Source: Geobacter sp. (GTDB lineage Bacteria; Desulfobacterota; Desulfuromonadia; Geobacterales; Geobacteraceae). Taken from it: a DNA stretch of 46,720 nt. The translations under genes and the position numbers were made by a program. This document shows positions 1-8,529 of the stretch, in pieces; within the stretch, counting starts at the first letter, position 1; every line of letters begins with the position of its first letter. The stretch spans positions 19,676 to 66,395 of the forward strand of contig DNRQ01000179.1 in assembly GCA_003499925.1 (NCBI GenBank). Reading direction: 5' to 3'. A model generated the notes under the pieces. It did not search any database. It was not told the DNA's origin and was given only the letters and a program-made list of their open reading frames with translations.

Positions 1-61
1 CCGGAGGGCGAGGGGGAGTTTGATGCGAGTTGGTGAAAGGTGGAGGCAGGCTCCGCTGGCC

Positions 62-2560
62 TTACTGCTCGGCAAGCGGCAGTTCGATGGTGAAGCGGGT
101 TCCCTCGCCCGGTGCGCTTTCCACGCGGATGCTGCCGTGATGCTCCTCGATGATGCGCTGGGTGATCGAGAGTCCCAAACCGGTCCCCGCTCCCTTGCGG
201 GTGAAGAACGGCTCGAAGATCAGCGGAAGATCCTCTGCCGCGATTCCGGAGCCGTCGTCGCCGATGCAGATCACGGCGCACTCTCCCTCGACCTTGGTTG
301 CCACGCTGATGCGGCCGCCGCCGGGCAGCGCCTCCTGGGCGTTCCTGATGATGTTGAGTACCGCCTGCTTGATCTTTTCCGGATCGAGCCGGAAGGGGGG
401 GACCTTTCCCTGTTCCATGGTCAACTGAACCTGCTGCCGCTCGCAGGGGCGCCGCATCAGGAGCACCGTGTCGCAGACCACCCGGTTCAGGTCGCACTCC
501 TGAAATTCGGCCCGCATCGGGGAGGAGTAATTCAAAAGTGCGCTGATCAGCCGCTCCACCCGTTCGATCTCGGCCAGGGCCTTTTTAATCATCTCCTGAT
601 CATCGGAGCCTGAGGCCGCCTTGTCGTGCAGATCGTCCAGCAGAAGCGAGATCCCGGTCAGCGGGTTTCTTACCTCATGGGCGATGCCGGCCGACAGCTT
701 GCCAAGGGAGGCAAGGCGGTCAAGCCGCATCATCTCTTCGCGCAGCTTCTCCTTTTCCGTCTCATTTCGAAGCGTTACCGTCAGCCCTTTCTCGGCGTCG
801 ACGCCTATCGGGAAAAAGCCGACGTCGAAGTGCGTCATCCCCGCGCCGCGGTCGAATCGGAACGGGTGCCGGCCGTAGCCGGAATGCCGGGCAAGGACGA
901 GGGAAATCCGGTCGCTCAGGTTGCCCCATCCCTTGAACACCTCGTTGTAATGCATCTCCGGCACCATGTCGCTGCCCAGAAATAGGCGTCCGGTGCCGTT
1001 GATGGAGGTCAAGCGTCCTTCCGGCGAGAAAGTGACGATGCCGCTGGAGATACTTTCCAGCACGCTCGACTTGAAGTTGCGCTCGTCCATGATCTCCAGC
1101 CTCGACTTGCGCAGTTCATCGAGCGTGGTGAGTATGCTATGTTTGCGCAGGTCGAGCTCGTCGGCCATGTAGTTGAAGGTCTTTGCCAGGACGCCGATCT
1201 CGTCGGCCGAGCTGACCGCAACCCTGACGTTGCTGTTGCCTGCGGCGAGCTTTTCGGCACCTTCGGTGAGCTGCCGCAAGGGAATGCTGATGCCGCGCGA
1301 GAGCAGCCAGGCGGAAAGGGCCGACAGCAGTGCCGTCACCAGGATGATGGCGGCGCTTGTGCTGCGGTGCTCGCCCAACTGGCGGTTGATCAGGCGGCTT
1401 CCCTTGCGGGAGGCTTCGTGGAACTGGTCCACCTGGAAACCGATGGTGACCCCTCCGAAGATGCCGTGTTTGCGGTAATCTCCTGAATCATAGAAGATCG
1501 GCGCATAGGCCATGATCTTTTTGGCTCCTCCGACGTTGGTTATGTCGACGGAACCTCCCCGCTGGTTGCGTACTGCGGCCGAAACTGCCGGATAGCTCGG
1601 ATGAATGAAGCCGGCGCTGTCCAGGTTGAAAGGGATGCGTCCGCTCTCTATGTCGGCCTTGCTTGTCTGTTCGGTGTAGGGTGGCACCAGTTTGCCGGCC
1701 GAATCGAGGCCGCGTATGTCCCAGAACTTGGGATGGGTGATGATCCACCCCTCGTCGTCGAAGAGGAAGGCATAATTGCCGCTCATGTAGGATGGGAACA
1801 AGGTGGAGAAGTTTTTCCCGGGGTCGACGTGCTGGGTGAACTCCATCAGGTGCCGGTGGTCCAGCGAGAGCAGCACCATGCCGGCGAATGCGCCGCGGCT
1901 GTCGAAAAGCGGCGACGCGAACCGGATCACCCCCTCGAACATTTTCCCGTCGTAGGCGCTTTCCGGGTCGCTCGCCCCCGCCAACTGCTCCTGCTTCAGG
2001 ACATGGAATCCGGTCACACGGGAGACGTAGATTTCGCCGCTCTTGAGGGCGCGGGTCTTATTGAAATACTCCTCGCTCTTGAACTCGGTGTTGGCGGGGT
2101 CAGAGACGTTGCGCAGTGCCGCAGCCGGAACAAAACCGCCGTCCCGGATCACGACCTTCTCCTGTCCTGTCCGATCGATCAGGGCAATGGAGCGGTAGAG
2201 CGGCACGAATTCATGAGTTCCCTGTGTAGCGGTCGCGCTGCCTCCTCGTTGCCAGATTTCAGAGCGGCGGGTCTGGTAGAAGTCGAGCAGGGCCGGCTGA
2301 GCCAGGTTTGAGCGGGAGAGGAACATCAGGTCGCTCTCGCACTGGTGCAGGAAATCGGAGATATTCTCGGCAAGTTCCCGAGCTCTCATCTGCAGTGATT
2401 CCGACGCCTGCCTGTCGTCGGACTCGGCTATCTCGGCAGAAAGGCGTGCGCTGATGGACTGCAGATTTGCCAGGAGTATCACGGACGACACGAGGAGCGG
2501 CAGCAGTGAAAGCAGCAGCGTGATGACCAGGATTTTTTTGAAGATGGTGTAACGGGGCAA
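62..2560 (-). CDS. Membrane sensor histidine kinase (Cache-HAMP-PAS-HisKA-HATPase)
   Basis: This 832-residue inner-membrane kinase should sense a periplasmic signal and phosphorylate a response regulator. A transmembrane helix lies at about residues 8-30. It is followed by a periplasmic region of roughly 360 residues typical of double-Cache domains, a second helix near 403-425, a HAMP segment, and a PAS-like region near 490-600. The H-box (GIAHEVRNPL, near residue 625) and the ATPase motifs (NIIRNAQEAL, GDDGSGI, GTGLGLSI) are intact. The start is TTG preceded by AGGGAG. No partner regulator is visible; it may lie beyond the left edge, since the gene reads out of the window. The ligand is unknown. 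The kinase call is firm; the Cache type is inferred from layout. Confidence 0.93.
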   Translation of the reverse strand: MPRYTIFKKILVITLLLSLLPLLVSSVILLANLQSISARLSAEIAESDDRQASESLQMRARELAENISDFLHQCESDLMFLSRSNLAQPALLDFYQTRRSEIWQRGGSATATQGTHEFVPLYRSIALIDRTGQEKVVIRDGGFVPAAALRNVSDPANTEFKSEEYFNKTRALKSGEIYVSRVTGFHVLKQEQLAGASDPESAYDGKMFEGVIRFASPLFDSRGAFAGMVLLSLDHRHLMEFTQHVDPGKNFSTLFPSYMSGNYAFLFDDEGWIITHPKFWDIRGLDSAGKLVPPYTEQTSKADIESGRIPFNLDSAGFIHPSYPAVSAAVRNQRGGSVDITNVGGAKKIMAYAPIFYDSGDYRKHGIFGGVTIGFQVDQFHEASRKGSRLINRQLGEHRSTSAAIILVTALLSALSAWLLSRGISIPLRQLTEGAEKLAAGNSNVRVAVSSADEIGVLAKTFNYMADELDLRKHSILTTLDELRKSRLEIMDERNFKSSVLESISSGIVTFSPEGRLTSINGTGRLFLGSDMVPEMHYNEVFKGWGNLSDRISLVLARHSGYGRHPFRFDRGAGMTHFDVGFFPIGVDAEKGLTVTLRNETEKEKLREEMMRLDRLASLGKLSAGIAHEVRNPLTGISLLLDDLHDKAASGSDDQEMIKKALAEIERVERLISALLNYSSPMRAEFQECDLNRVVCDTVLLMRRPCERQQVQLTMEQGKVPPFRLDPEKIKQAVLNIIRNAQEALPGGGRISVATKVEGECAVICIGDDGSGIAAEDLPLIFEPFFTRKGAGTGLGLSITQRIIEEHHGSIRVESAPGEGTRFTIELPLAEQ

Positions 2561-2757
2561 GAAAACTCCCTGGCGCGGACCCTTGGCACTCTGTCATATC
2601 GAGGGCGTCCGGTGCTCCTGCGCGACAGCTGGGAAACCGGGAACGAGTATACAGGTCGGAGAGTAACATAAAACAGAAATGCACAATAATACAATTGTTC
2701 TGTTTCCGGATAGTACCCCCACGCCGACCCTCGACAACCCTCTCCGATGCCATCGAC

Positions 2758-2798
2758 TGCGCGTCGGGTTACGCCCTTCGGGCTAACCCGACCTACGT
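2758..2798. repeat. REP-like palindrome (GTCGGGTTA family)
   Basis: A GTCGGGTTACGCC arm faces a GGCTAACCCGAC arm across a few bases. The same palindrome occurs twice more upstream of tlyA. It lies in the 404-bp space between the divergent histidine kinase and UbiD genes. I see no gene in that space. Confidence 0.7.
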
Positions 2799-2893
2799 TC
2801 CACGCTCTGAGAAATTTCTCTATAAGTTTCAGCCGGAGGCCAGAACGGTCGTTGTCCGGCTCCGGCCCCTTGCACTCCCTGAGCCGTTTTGTG

Positions 2894-2922
2894 TTGACTT
2901 GGCTGCGGGGGTGCATTAAAAA
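2894..2922 (+). promoter_or_regulatory. Candidate sigma-70 promoter for the UbiD-family gene
   Basis: TTGACT and TAAAAA are separated by 17 bp, about 45 bp before the start codon. The -35 is strong and the -10 moderate. Predicted by eye only. Confidence 0.4.
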
Positions 2923-2964
2923 TAAATCCGTGATTTCAAGCATCATGTCAGTCGGAGGAGTTGG

Positions 2965-4806
2965 TTGGGATATAGAAATCTTGCATCTTGCGTGACTGAT
3001 TTGGAGCGCTCCGGCGCTTTGATACGAATTGACGAGGAACTCTCGTCGGATCTGGTCATTGGTTCCATCCAGCGCCGGGTTTATCAGGCGGGGGGACCGG
3101 CGCTGCTCTTTACCAGGGTGAAGGGATGCTCCTTTCCGATGCTGGGGAACCTGTTCGGCACCCTGGATCGGACCAGGTTCATCTTCAGGGACACCCTTGA
3201 GGCGGTGGAACGGCTGGTGCAACTGAAGATAGATCCGCGCTCTTTCCTGAAGCACCCCGCCTCCCTGCTGAAAGCCGTTCCCGCAGCATGGCATCTGTTG
3301 CCCAGGCGGGTCGGCGACGGCCCGATCCTGAATCATAAAACCTCGCTCGATCAGCTGCCTCAACTCAAATCGTGGCCGGACGACGGCGGCGCCTTCATCA
3401 CGCTGCCCCAGGTCTATTCGGAGAGCGTCGGCCTTCCCGGGCTGCGTCATTCGAACCTCGGCATGTACCGGGTGCAGATCTCGGGAGGGCAGTACCTTCC
3501 GAACGCGGAGGTCGGCATCCACTACCAGATCCACCGCGGCATCGGCTTTCATCACGCGGAGGCCCTGGAGCGGGGCGCTCCCTTCCGGGTCAGCGTCTTT
3601 GTGGGGGGAGCTCCCGCCATGACGGTCGCCGCGGTAATGCCGCTTCCCGAGGGGATGCCGGAACTCTCCTTCGCGGGACTGCTCGCCGGACACCGGATCG
3701 AAATGGTGACGCGCCCCGGATCTCTCCCGATTCCGGCCGAGGCCGACTTCTGCATCACCGGAACCGTCGATCCGCAAAAGACCCTCCCCGAGGGGCCGTT
3801 CGGGGACCATTTCGGCTACTACAGCCTGGCCCATGACTTCCCGGTGCTGAAGGTCGAGGAGGTCTTCCATCGCGAAGGCGCCATCTGGCCCTTCACCACG
3901 GTGGGACGGCCGCCGCAGGAGGATACCTCCTTTGGCGCCTTCATTCATGAACTGACCGGACCGCTGATCCCGACGGTGATTCCCGGTGTCCGTGCGGTGC
4001 ATGCCGTTGACGCGGCCGGCGTACATCCGCTGCTGCTGGCGATGGGAAGCGAGCGCTACGTCCCCTACGGGGAGCGCCGCACGCCTCAGGAACTCCTCAC
4101 CATCGCCAACGCGATCCTGGGACAGGGACAGCTCTCACTGGCGAAGTACCTGATGATCGCCTCGCACGAGGACGCGCCGCAGCTGGACATCCACGACATC
4201 CCCGCCTTTTTGCGCCACATGCTGGAGCGGATCGATTTCCGGCGCGACCTGCACTTCCAGACCGCAACCACCATGGACACCCTCGATTATACCGGCGGTG
4301 CCCTGAACAGCGGCTCCAAGGTGGTCTTTGCCGCGGTCGGCGAGAAGCGCCGCAGCCTGGGCGCCGAGATCCCCGCGGCACTGAGGCTGCCCGACGGCTT
4401 CAGCGCTCCGGCACTCTGCCTGCCGGGCGTGCTCGCCGTGCAGGGGCCCGCCTGCGGCATCCGCAAGGGGGAACCCGATGCGCAGATGGAGAGACTTTGC
4501 GACTGCCTGAACGGGGTGGCGGGGCTGGACTCTTTCCCACTCATCGTCGTCTCCGACGACAGCCGGTTCACCGCGGCTACGCTGAACAATTTCCTCTGGG
4601 TCACCTTCACCCGCTCCGATCCCGCCGCCGACGTTTACGGTGTGGGCGCCTCCACCTCGTGCAAGCAGTGGGGTTGCAGCGGGCCCCTGGTGATAGACGC
4701 ACGGGTCAAGCCGCACCATGCGCCGCCGCTCCTGGAGGATCCGGCGGTGGAGCGCCAGGTGGACCAGTTGGCCGCCCCGGGCGGGGCGCTGCACGGGGTG
4801 TATTAG
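2965..4806 (+). CDS. UbiD-family decarboxylase
   Basis: This 613-residue protein belongs to the UbiD family of prenylated-FMN-dependent decarboxylases. These remove a carboxylate from aromatic or alpha,beta-unsaturated acids, including quinone precursors. Family-like stretches include the N-terminal ASCVTDLERSGALIRI, the central EGPFGDHFGYYS near 275-286 (which supplies family active-site acidic residues), and a TVIPGVRAVH stretch. The length is in the upper part of the family range. The start is TTG, five bases after GGAGGAG; a TTG four bases upstream is out of frame and hits a stop. A role in menaquinone synthesis is plausible for an anaerobic respirer, but the substrate cannot be read from sequence. 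No UbiX-like flavin prenyltransferase is in the window. It stands alone between repeat-rich spacers. Confidence 0.85.
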   Translation: MGYRNLASCVTDLERSGALIRIDEELSSDLVIGSIQRRVYQAGGPALLFTRVKGCSFPMLGNLFGTLDRTRFIFRDTLEAVERLVQLKIDPRSFLKHPASLLKAVPAAWHLLPRRVGDGPILNHKTSLDQLPQLKSWPDDGGAFITLPQVYSESVGLPGLRHSNLGMYRVQISGGQYLPNAEVGIHYQIHRGIGFHHAEALERGAPFRVSVFVGGAPAMTVAAVMPLPEGMPELSFAGLLAGHRIEMVTRPGSLPIPAEADFCITGTVDPQKTLPEGPFGDHFGYYSLAHDFPVLKVEEVFHREGAIWPFTTVGRPPQEDTSFGAFIHELTGPLIPTVIPGVRAVHAVDAAGVHPLLLAMGSERYVPYGERRTPQELLTIANAILGQGQLSLAKYLMIASHEDAPQLDIHDIPAFLRHMLERIDFRRDLHFQTATTMDTLDYTGGALNSGSKVVFAAVGEKRRSLGAEIPAALRLPDGFSAPALCLPGVLAVQGPACGIRKGEPDAQMERLCDCLNGVAGLDSFPLIVVSDDSRFTAATLNNFLWVTFTRSDPAADVYGVGASTSCKQWGCSGPLVIDARVKPHHAPPLLEDPAVERQVDQLAAPGGALHGVY

Positions 4807-4829
4807 TAGCTATGTTCGCCGTTGAAAGT

Positions 4830-4935
4830 CCCCCTTTGACAAAGGGGGATTTAGGGGGATTTGCCTCCGCCGCTAGCTGATCGCTGTGGCACCCTGGCCC
4901 AAATCCCCCCCGACCCCCCTTTTTCAAAGGGGGGA
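4830..4935. repeat. REPIN/MITE-like inverted element, CCCCCTTTG family
   Basis: A hairpin (CCCCCTTTGACAAAGGGGG) followed by ATTTAGGGGGATTT faces a diverged reverse-complement copy about 40 bp away. It is a roughly 105-bp non-coding inverted pair downstream of the UbiD gene. A related half-site occurs near 29055. It could also stop transcription. Confidence 0.7.
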
Positions 4936-4967
4936 GAATTATGCTTCGAGGTGACAGTGGTAAAGCA

Positions 4968-5086
4968 GTAGGTCGGGTTAGCCCGTAGGGCGTAACCCGA
5001 CATGCATCCGAAGAGATATCAGATGGCGCCGTCCATCGGGCGAATCGGTACAGGCGTCGGGTTACGCTGCGCTAACCCGACCTACG
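4968..5086. repeat. REPIN-like pair of GTCGGGTTA palindromes before tlyA
   Basis: Two palindromes (4968-5001 and 5055-5086) stand in inverted orientation, with outer ends GTAGGTCGGG and CCCGACCTAC. They are bracketed by an exact 18-bp direct repeat, GAGGTGACAGTGGTAAAG, at 4948-4965 and 5116-5133. The second copy holds the ribosome-binding site and start of tlyA. Together with the preceding element it fills the 4807-5118 space; no gene is visible there. Confidence 0.75.
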
Positions 5087-5124
5087 TCTACGCCTGATAA
5101 TAGAGTTAGCAGTTTGAGGTGACA

Positions 5125-5859
5125 GTGGTAAAGGAAAGACTTGATAAACTGGTACTGGAGCGCGGGCTGGCTCCTTCCCGGGAGAGGGCGAAGGCGCTTA
5201 TCATGGCGGGTCAGGTGGTGGTGGACGACCATCTGGCGGACAAGGCCGGGCTGATGGTGCCGGTCACGGCCGAGATACGTCTCAAGGGAGAGCCTCTGCC
5301 GTATGTGAGCCGCGGCGGACTCAAACTGGCAGAGGGGCTTGACCTCTTCGGCATCGATGTCGAAGGGCTTCTGGCGCTCGACGTCGGCGCCTCCACCGGC
5401 GGCTTTACCGATTGCCTCCTGCAGAGGGGTGCCAGAAGGGTGATCGCGGTGGATGTCGGCTATGGCCAGCTGGCCTGGAAGCTGCGCGAGGACCCGAGGG
5501 TGCTGAGCCTTGAGAAGACGAACATACGGCATCTGGAGCCCGGGGCACTCCCCGAGATCCCCGATATGGCTGTGATCGACGCCTCCTTCATCTCGCTCGA
5601 CAAGGTGCTCCCTCCCACGCTTCGACTGATCAGGGATGGGGGGACCATTGTTGCCTTGATAAAGCCTCAGTTCGAGGTGGGGCGCGGCCAGGTAGGGAAG
5701 GGGGGGGTGGTCCGGGACGAGAAGAAGCACGTCGAGGTGGTGGAAACGATCACAGCCCTGGCAGAGGGCCTGGGACTGCTCGTTCTCGGTGTCTGCGACT
5801 CCCCCATCCTGGGTCCCAAGGGAAACAAGGAGTTCCTCATTCATCTGAAGAAGCGTTGA
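5125..5859 (+). CDS. tlyA: TlyA-family rRNA 2'-O-methyltransferase
   Basis: This 244-residue protein has the TlyA architecture. An S4 RNA-binding domain comes first (KERLDKLVLERGLAPSRERA, about residues 3-60). A Rossmann methyltransferase follows, with the SAM-binding motif ALDVGASTGGFTDCLLQ near 85 and a GYGQLAWKLR segment. Family members methylate cytidine 2'-hydroxyls in ribosomal RNA using SAM; many are annotated as hemolysin A. I prefer GTG at 5125, because GAGGT sits five bases upstream and the family usually begins close to KERLDKL. A GTG at 5119 in the same frame would add two residues but overlaps that site. The leader was remodelled by a repeat element. Confidence 0.9.
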   Translation: MVKERLDKLVLERGLAPSRERAKALIMAGQVVVDDHLADKAGLMVPVTAEIRLKGEPLPYVSRGGLKLAEGLDLFGIDVEGLLALDVGASTGGFTDCLLQRGARRVIAVDVGYGQLAWKLREDPRVLSLEKTNIRHLEPGALPEIPDMAVIDASFISLDKVLPPTLRLIRDGGTIVALIKPQFEVGRGQVGKGGVVRDEKKHVEVVETITALAEGLGLLVLGVCDSPILGPKGNKEFLIHLKKR

Positions 5860-5885
5860 GAGGATCACATCTACAGGAGGTTTTT

Positions 5886-6230
5886 ATGGCTGATTGTCTT
5901 TTCTGCAAGATGGCGAGCGGCGCCATTCCGGTTAAAAAGGTGTATGAGGACGACCTGCTCTTCGCAATAGAGGATATCAATCCCGTTGCGCCGGTGCACA
6001 TTCTCATCATCCCGAAACAGCACCTGGCGAACTCGCTGGATCTGACGGCTGAGAACGACCAGTTGATCGGTGCCGTGTACCGTGTCGCGGCCGACCTGGC
6101 GCGCGAGCGCGGGGTGGCCGAGGCCGGATTCCGGGTGGTTAACAACAACAATGCCGGCGCAGGCCAGTCGGTTTTCCACATCCACTTCCACCTGCTTGGC
6201 GGTCGGAATTTCGCCTGGCCCCCGGGGTGA
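5886..6230 (+). CDS. HIT-family (HINT-type) nucleotide hydrolase
   Basis: This 114-residue protein has the HIT signature HIHFHLLGG near residues 97-105, where the central histidine is the nucleophile. It also has the N-terminal DCLFCKMASGAIP typical of HINT proteins, which hydrolyse purine nucleoside phosphoramidates and related nucleotides in the cytoplasm. The ATG start follows AGGAGG by five bases. The frame stays open upstream to 5856, but without a better start. It begins 26 bp after tlyA and is probably co-transcribed. The physiological substrate is unknown. Confidence 0.92.
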   Translation: MADCLFCKMASGAIPVKKVYEDDLLFAIEDINPVAPVHILIIPKQHLANSLDLTAENDQLIGAVYRVAADLARERGVAEAGFRVVNNNNAGAGQSVFHIHFHLLGGRNFAWPPG

Positions 6231-6271
6231 TGGCACTCGTATAGCTGTCCTGGATCTCAAAGGAGACGGAT

Positions 6272-6778
6272 ATGAAGAAATTGCTGGTGGTGATGCTCAT
6301 GCTTTATCCGCTGTCGGCGGTAGCGGAGACCTACCAATGGACCGATGAAGGCGGAACGGTGAATTTCGCCGAGGACCTTGGCAAGGTGCCTAAAAAGTAC
6401 CGCAAGAAGGCGAAGTTGGTGGGCGAGGAGAGCGGCGCCCCGCAGATCACCGAGACAATCGAACCGGTGCCGGGAAAGGCCAAAGTTGACAAGGTTGACG
6501 AGGACCAGAAGGGGAAGAAGCTCTACGGAGGCAAGGACGAGGGGACCTGGCGCAAAGATTTCCTGACGGCCAGGTACGATCTGCAGCAATCCGAGTCGGC
6601 ACTGGCGGATCTGCGGGGGCGGCTGAGTGACACCACCAAGATGTCACGCAGCGAGTACCTTTCCATTCAGACCTCGATAAAACACGCCGAGGGTATCGTT
6701 CAGCAACGGCAAAAAAAGCTGGAGCAGCTGCGGGAGAGCGCCGATCGTTCTGCCGTGCCAAAGGAATTGCGGCAGTAG
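6272..6778 (+). CDS. Exported DUF4124-type protein
   Basis: This 168-residue protein starts with a signal peptide (MKKLLVVMLMLYPLSAVAE, cleavage likely after AVA). An N-terminal segment, TYQWTDEGGTVNFAEDLGKVP, matches the DUF4124 pattern found in many small periplasmic proteins. The rest is charged and probably forms a coiled coil: lysine-rich up to about residue 95, then helical up to the C-terminus. GGAGA precedes the start. Function is unknown. It lies between the HIT gene and lgt, on the same strand. Confidence 0.75.
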   Translation: MKKLLVVMLMLYPLSAVAETYQWTDEGGTVNFAEDLGKVPKKYRKKAKLVGEESGAPQITETIEPVPGKAKVDKVDEDQKGKKLYGGKDEGTWRKDFLTARYDLQQSESALADLRGRLSDTTKMSRSEYLSIQTSIKHAEGIVQQRQKKLEQLRESADRSAVPKELRQ

Positions 6779-6838
6779 ATCTTTACTTTACCTTTACCTG
6801 ATCTTAACCTGATCCTAATCTGCCTTCACGAGGTTTTA

Positions 6839-7612
6839 ATGGTATTTCCCGATTTCGACCCGGTCTTCCTGCGGCTGGGGCCGCTGCAATTTCGCTGGTA
6901 TGGTCTCATGTACATCTGCGGATTCGTGGCTGCCTACTTCATCATACTGGCAGGGGTAAGGAGGAAGGGGCTTGCGCTTCTCAAAGACGACGTCGCCGAC
7001 CTGATCTTCACCGTCGCTCTCGGCGTGATACTCGGCGGGCGCCTGGGCTACATCCTTTTCTACGACCTTTCCTACTATCTCTCCTCTCCCCTCAAGGTCT
7101 TCGCGGTCTGGGAAGGGGGTATGTCCTTTCACGGCGGGCTCTCCGGCGCCATACTGGCCGGCCTTTACTTCATCAGGAAACACAAGCTGAGCTTCTACCG
7201 GCTGGCCGACATCGGTTTTCTCGCCGCCCCGGTCGGCCTGGGGCTGGGGCGGATCGGCAACTTCATCAACGGCGAACTGTACGGCCGGGTCACCGACCTT
7301 CCCTGGGGCATGGTCTTTCCGGGAGGGGGGAGCCTGCCGCGCCATCCCTCCCAGCTCTACGAGGCGTTTCTGGAGGGGCTGGTGATGTTCATCATCCTGT
7401 ACACCCTCTCCAGAAAGGTGGCCAGGGACGGGGTCGTCTTCTGGTCCTTCATCGGGCTCTACGGCCTGTTCCGCTTTCTGGTGGAGTTCGTCCGGGAGCC
7501 GGACGAAAAACTGGGCTATTTCTTCGGGCTCTTCTCGATGGGGCAACTGCTGAGCCTGCCGATGTTCCTGCTCGGTGCGGTCATGGTGATCCGCTGCTAC
7601 AGGCGGGGGTAG
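6839..7612 (+). CDS. lgt: Prolipoprotein diacylglyceryl transferase
   Basis: Lgt attaches diacylglycerol from phosphatidylglycerol to the lipobox cysteine of exported prolipoproteins, at the inner membrane. The 257-residue protein has several membrane helices and the family signature GRIGNFINGELYGRVT near residues 138-153. It also has GGMSFHGGLSGA near 96-107 and the C-terminal RFLVEFVREPD. The length is normal. Two likely clients are encoded nearby: the TPR lipoprotein and the peptide-binding lipoprotein. The ATG follows GAGG by six bases. Confidence 0.96.
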   Translation: MVFPDFDPVFLRLGPLQFRWYGLMYICGFVAAYFIILAGVRRKGLALLKDDVADLIFTVALGVILGGRLGYILFYDLSYYLSSPLKVFAVWEGGMSFHGGLSGAILAGLYFIRKHKLSFYRLADIGFLAAPVGLGLGRIGNFINGELYGRVTDLPWGMVFPGGGSLPRHPSQLYEAFLEGLVMFIILYTLSRKVARDGVVFWSFIGLYGLFRFLVEFVREPDEKLGYFFGLFSMGQLLSLPMFLLGAVMVIRCYRRG

Positions 7613-7617
7613 GGGCA

Positions 7618-7658
7618 AGGGACGATTGACGATTGACGATTGACGATTGACGATTGAA
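7618..7658. repeat. Tandem 7-bp repeat array (TTGACGA), about five copies
   Basis: About five perfect copies of TTGACGA lie between the convergent lgt and anti-sigma-factor genes. An array of the same unit occurs at 27535-27572 after pdxJ. It is non-coding. Confidence 0.9.
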
Positions 7659-7681
7659 AGCAATGGGCGATGTAAGGGGGA

Positions 7682-8107
7682 TCAGACCAGTTTTTTCTTC
7701 ATCTCGAGGATGTTTTCCCTGCAGCTCTTGCGGTAGCATACCGAGTCCATCAGGGTGCGGATCAGGAAGATCCCCCGCCCCCGGTCCTCCAGTTCCTCGA
7801 AGTTCGGGGGGGGAATGGTGTTGATGTCGAACCCCTGCCCGTCGTCGTAGACCTTGATGGTGAGGTCGTCCAGGTGGATGCTGATCACGATCCGGACCAG
7901 CTTTTCCGGCTCCTTGGGCCCGGCATGCTTGATGGCGTTCACCATGGCCTCGGTCAGTACCAGGTTCAGATGGTAGGCGAGGGTCTCCTTGTCGCCGCTG
8001 TAACGCTCAATCTCGCGGGCGATGTCCTCTCCGATCCTGCCGATCAGACTCAGGTAACGGGTCTTGTTGGGGACCTTTATGTCGACCTCGATCGTGTTTC
8101 CTTCCAT
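7682..8107 (-). CDS. RsbW-like anti-sigma factor / serine kinase
   Basis: This 141-residue GHKL ATPase resembles RsbW and SpoIIAB, which hold a sigma factor (or other target) and phosphorylate a STAS antagonist. The N-box (LTEAMVNAIKHAG), G1 box (VYDDGQGFD) and G2 region (DRGRGIFLIRTLMD) are all visible. It starts 12 bp after the STAS gene ends, so the two are co-expressed. A matching phosphatase lies immediately upstream. Its binding target is not encoded here. Confidence 0.9.
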   Translation of the reverse strand: MEGNTIEVDIKVPNKTRYLSLIGRIGEDIAREIERYSGDKETLAYHLNLVLTEAMVNAIKHAGPKEPEKLVRIVISIHLDDLTIKVYDDGQGFDINTIPPPNFEELEDRGRGIFLIRTLMDSVCYRKSCRENILEMKKKLV

Positions 8108-8119
8108 CTGGCGCCTCGC

Positions 8120-8461
8120 TTAGCTGCTGAAGTTTTCTATGGCCTCCACGGTGGAAGGGAAGATCTCGAACACCCTGTGCAGGCGGGTCAGCTCGAACAT
8201 CGACTTGACCTGGGACTGCAGCGAGGAGAGCTTGAGATTCCCCTGATGGGATATGGCGTTCTTGAATCCGGAAACGAGGGCGCCGAGCCCCGAGCTGTCG
8301 ATGAACCGGACCTCCTTCAGGTCGACCAGCACGTTCTTCTTACCGTCCTCGAAAAGCTTCTGCACCGCGCTCTTCAGATCCGCGGAGTTGTGGGCGTCCA
8401 GCCGCTCCTCCTTCACGTATAGGATGACGACGTCGTTCCTCGTCTCGTTCACTAGGTTCAT
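8120..8461 (-). CDS. STAS-domain anti-sigma-factor antagonist (RsbV-like)
   Basis: This single STAS domain of 113 residues has the conserved phosphorylation site region RFIDSSGLGALVSGF near residues 48-62. In partner switching, the unphosphorylated form binds the anti-sigma factor and frees its target. The RsbW-like kinase follows directly and the SpoIIE-type phosphatase precedes it by 68 bp, so the module has writer and eraser on one strand. AAGGAG precedes the ATG. Confidence 0.92.
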   Translation of the reverse strand: MNLVNETRNDVVILYVKEERLDAHNSADLKSAVQKLFEDGKKNVLVDLKEVRFIDSSGLGALVSGFKNAISHQGNLKLSSLQSQVKSMFELTRLHRVFEIFPSTVEAIENFSS

Positions 8462-8529
8462 GGTCTTCTCCTTGTTGTGAGGTACTGTACGCTACAATTC
8501 TAATGACATTGTGCAATAAGCGGGCTCTT

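Noticed and set aside
2479..4026. A 515-codon minus-strand open frame across the UbiD gene and spacer
   Set aside because: No domain is visible, and the UbiD reading on the other strand is unambiguous.
7618..7658. Possible CRISPR-like array
   Set aside because: The units are contiguous 7-bp repeats without spacers, and no cas genes are present.
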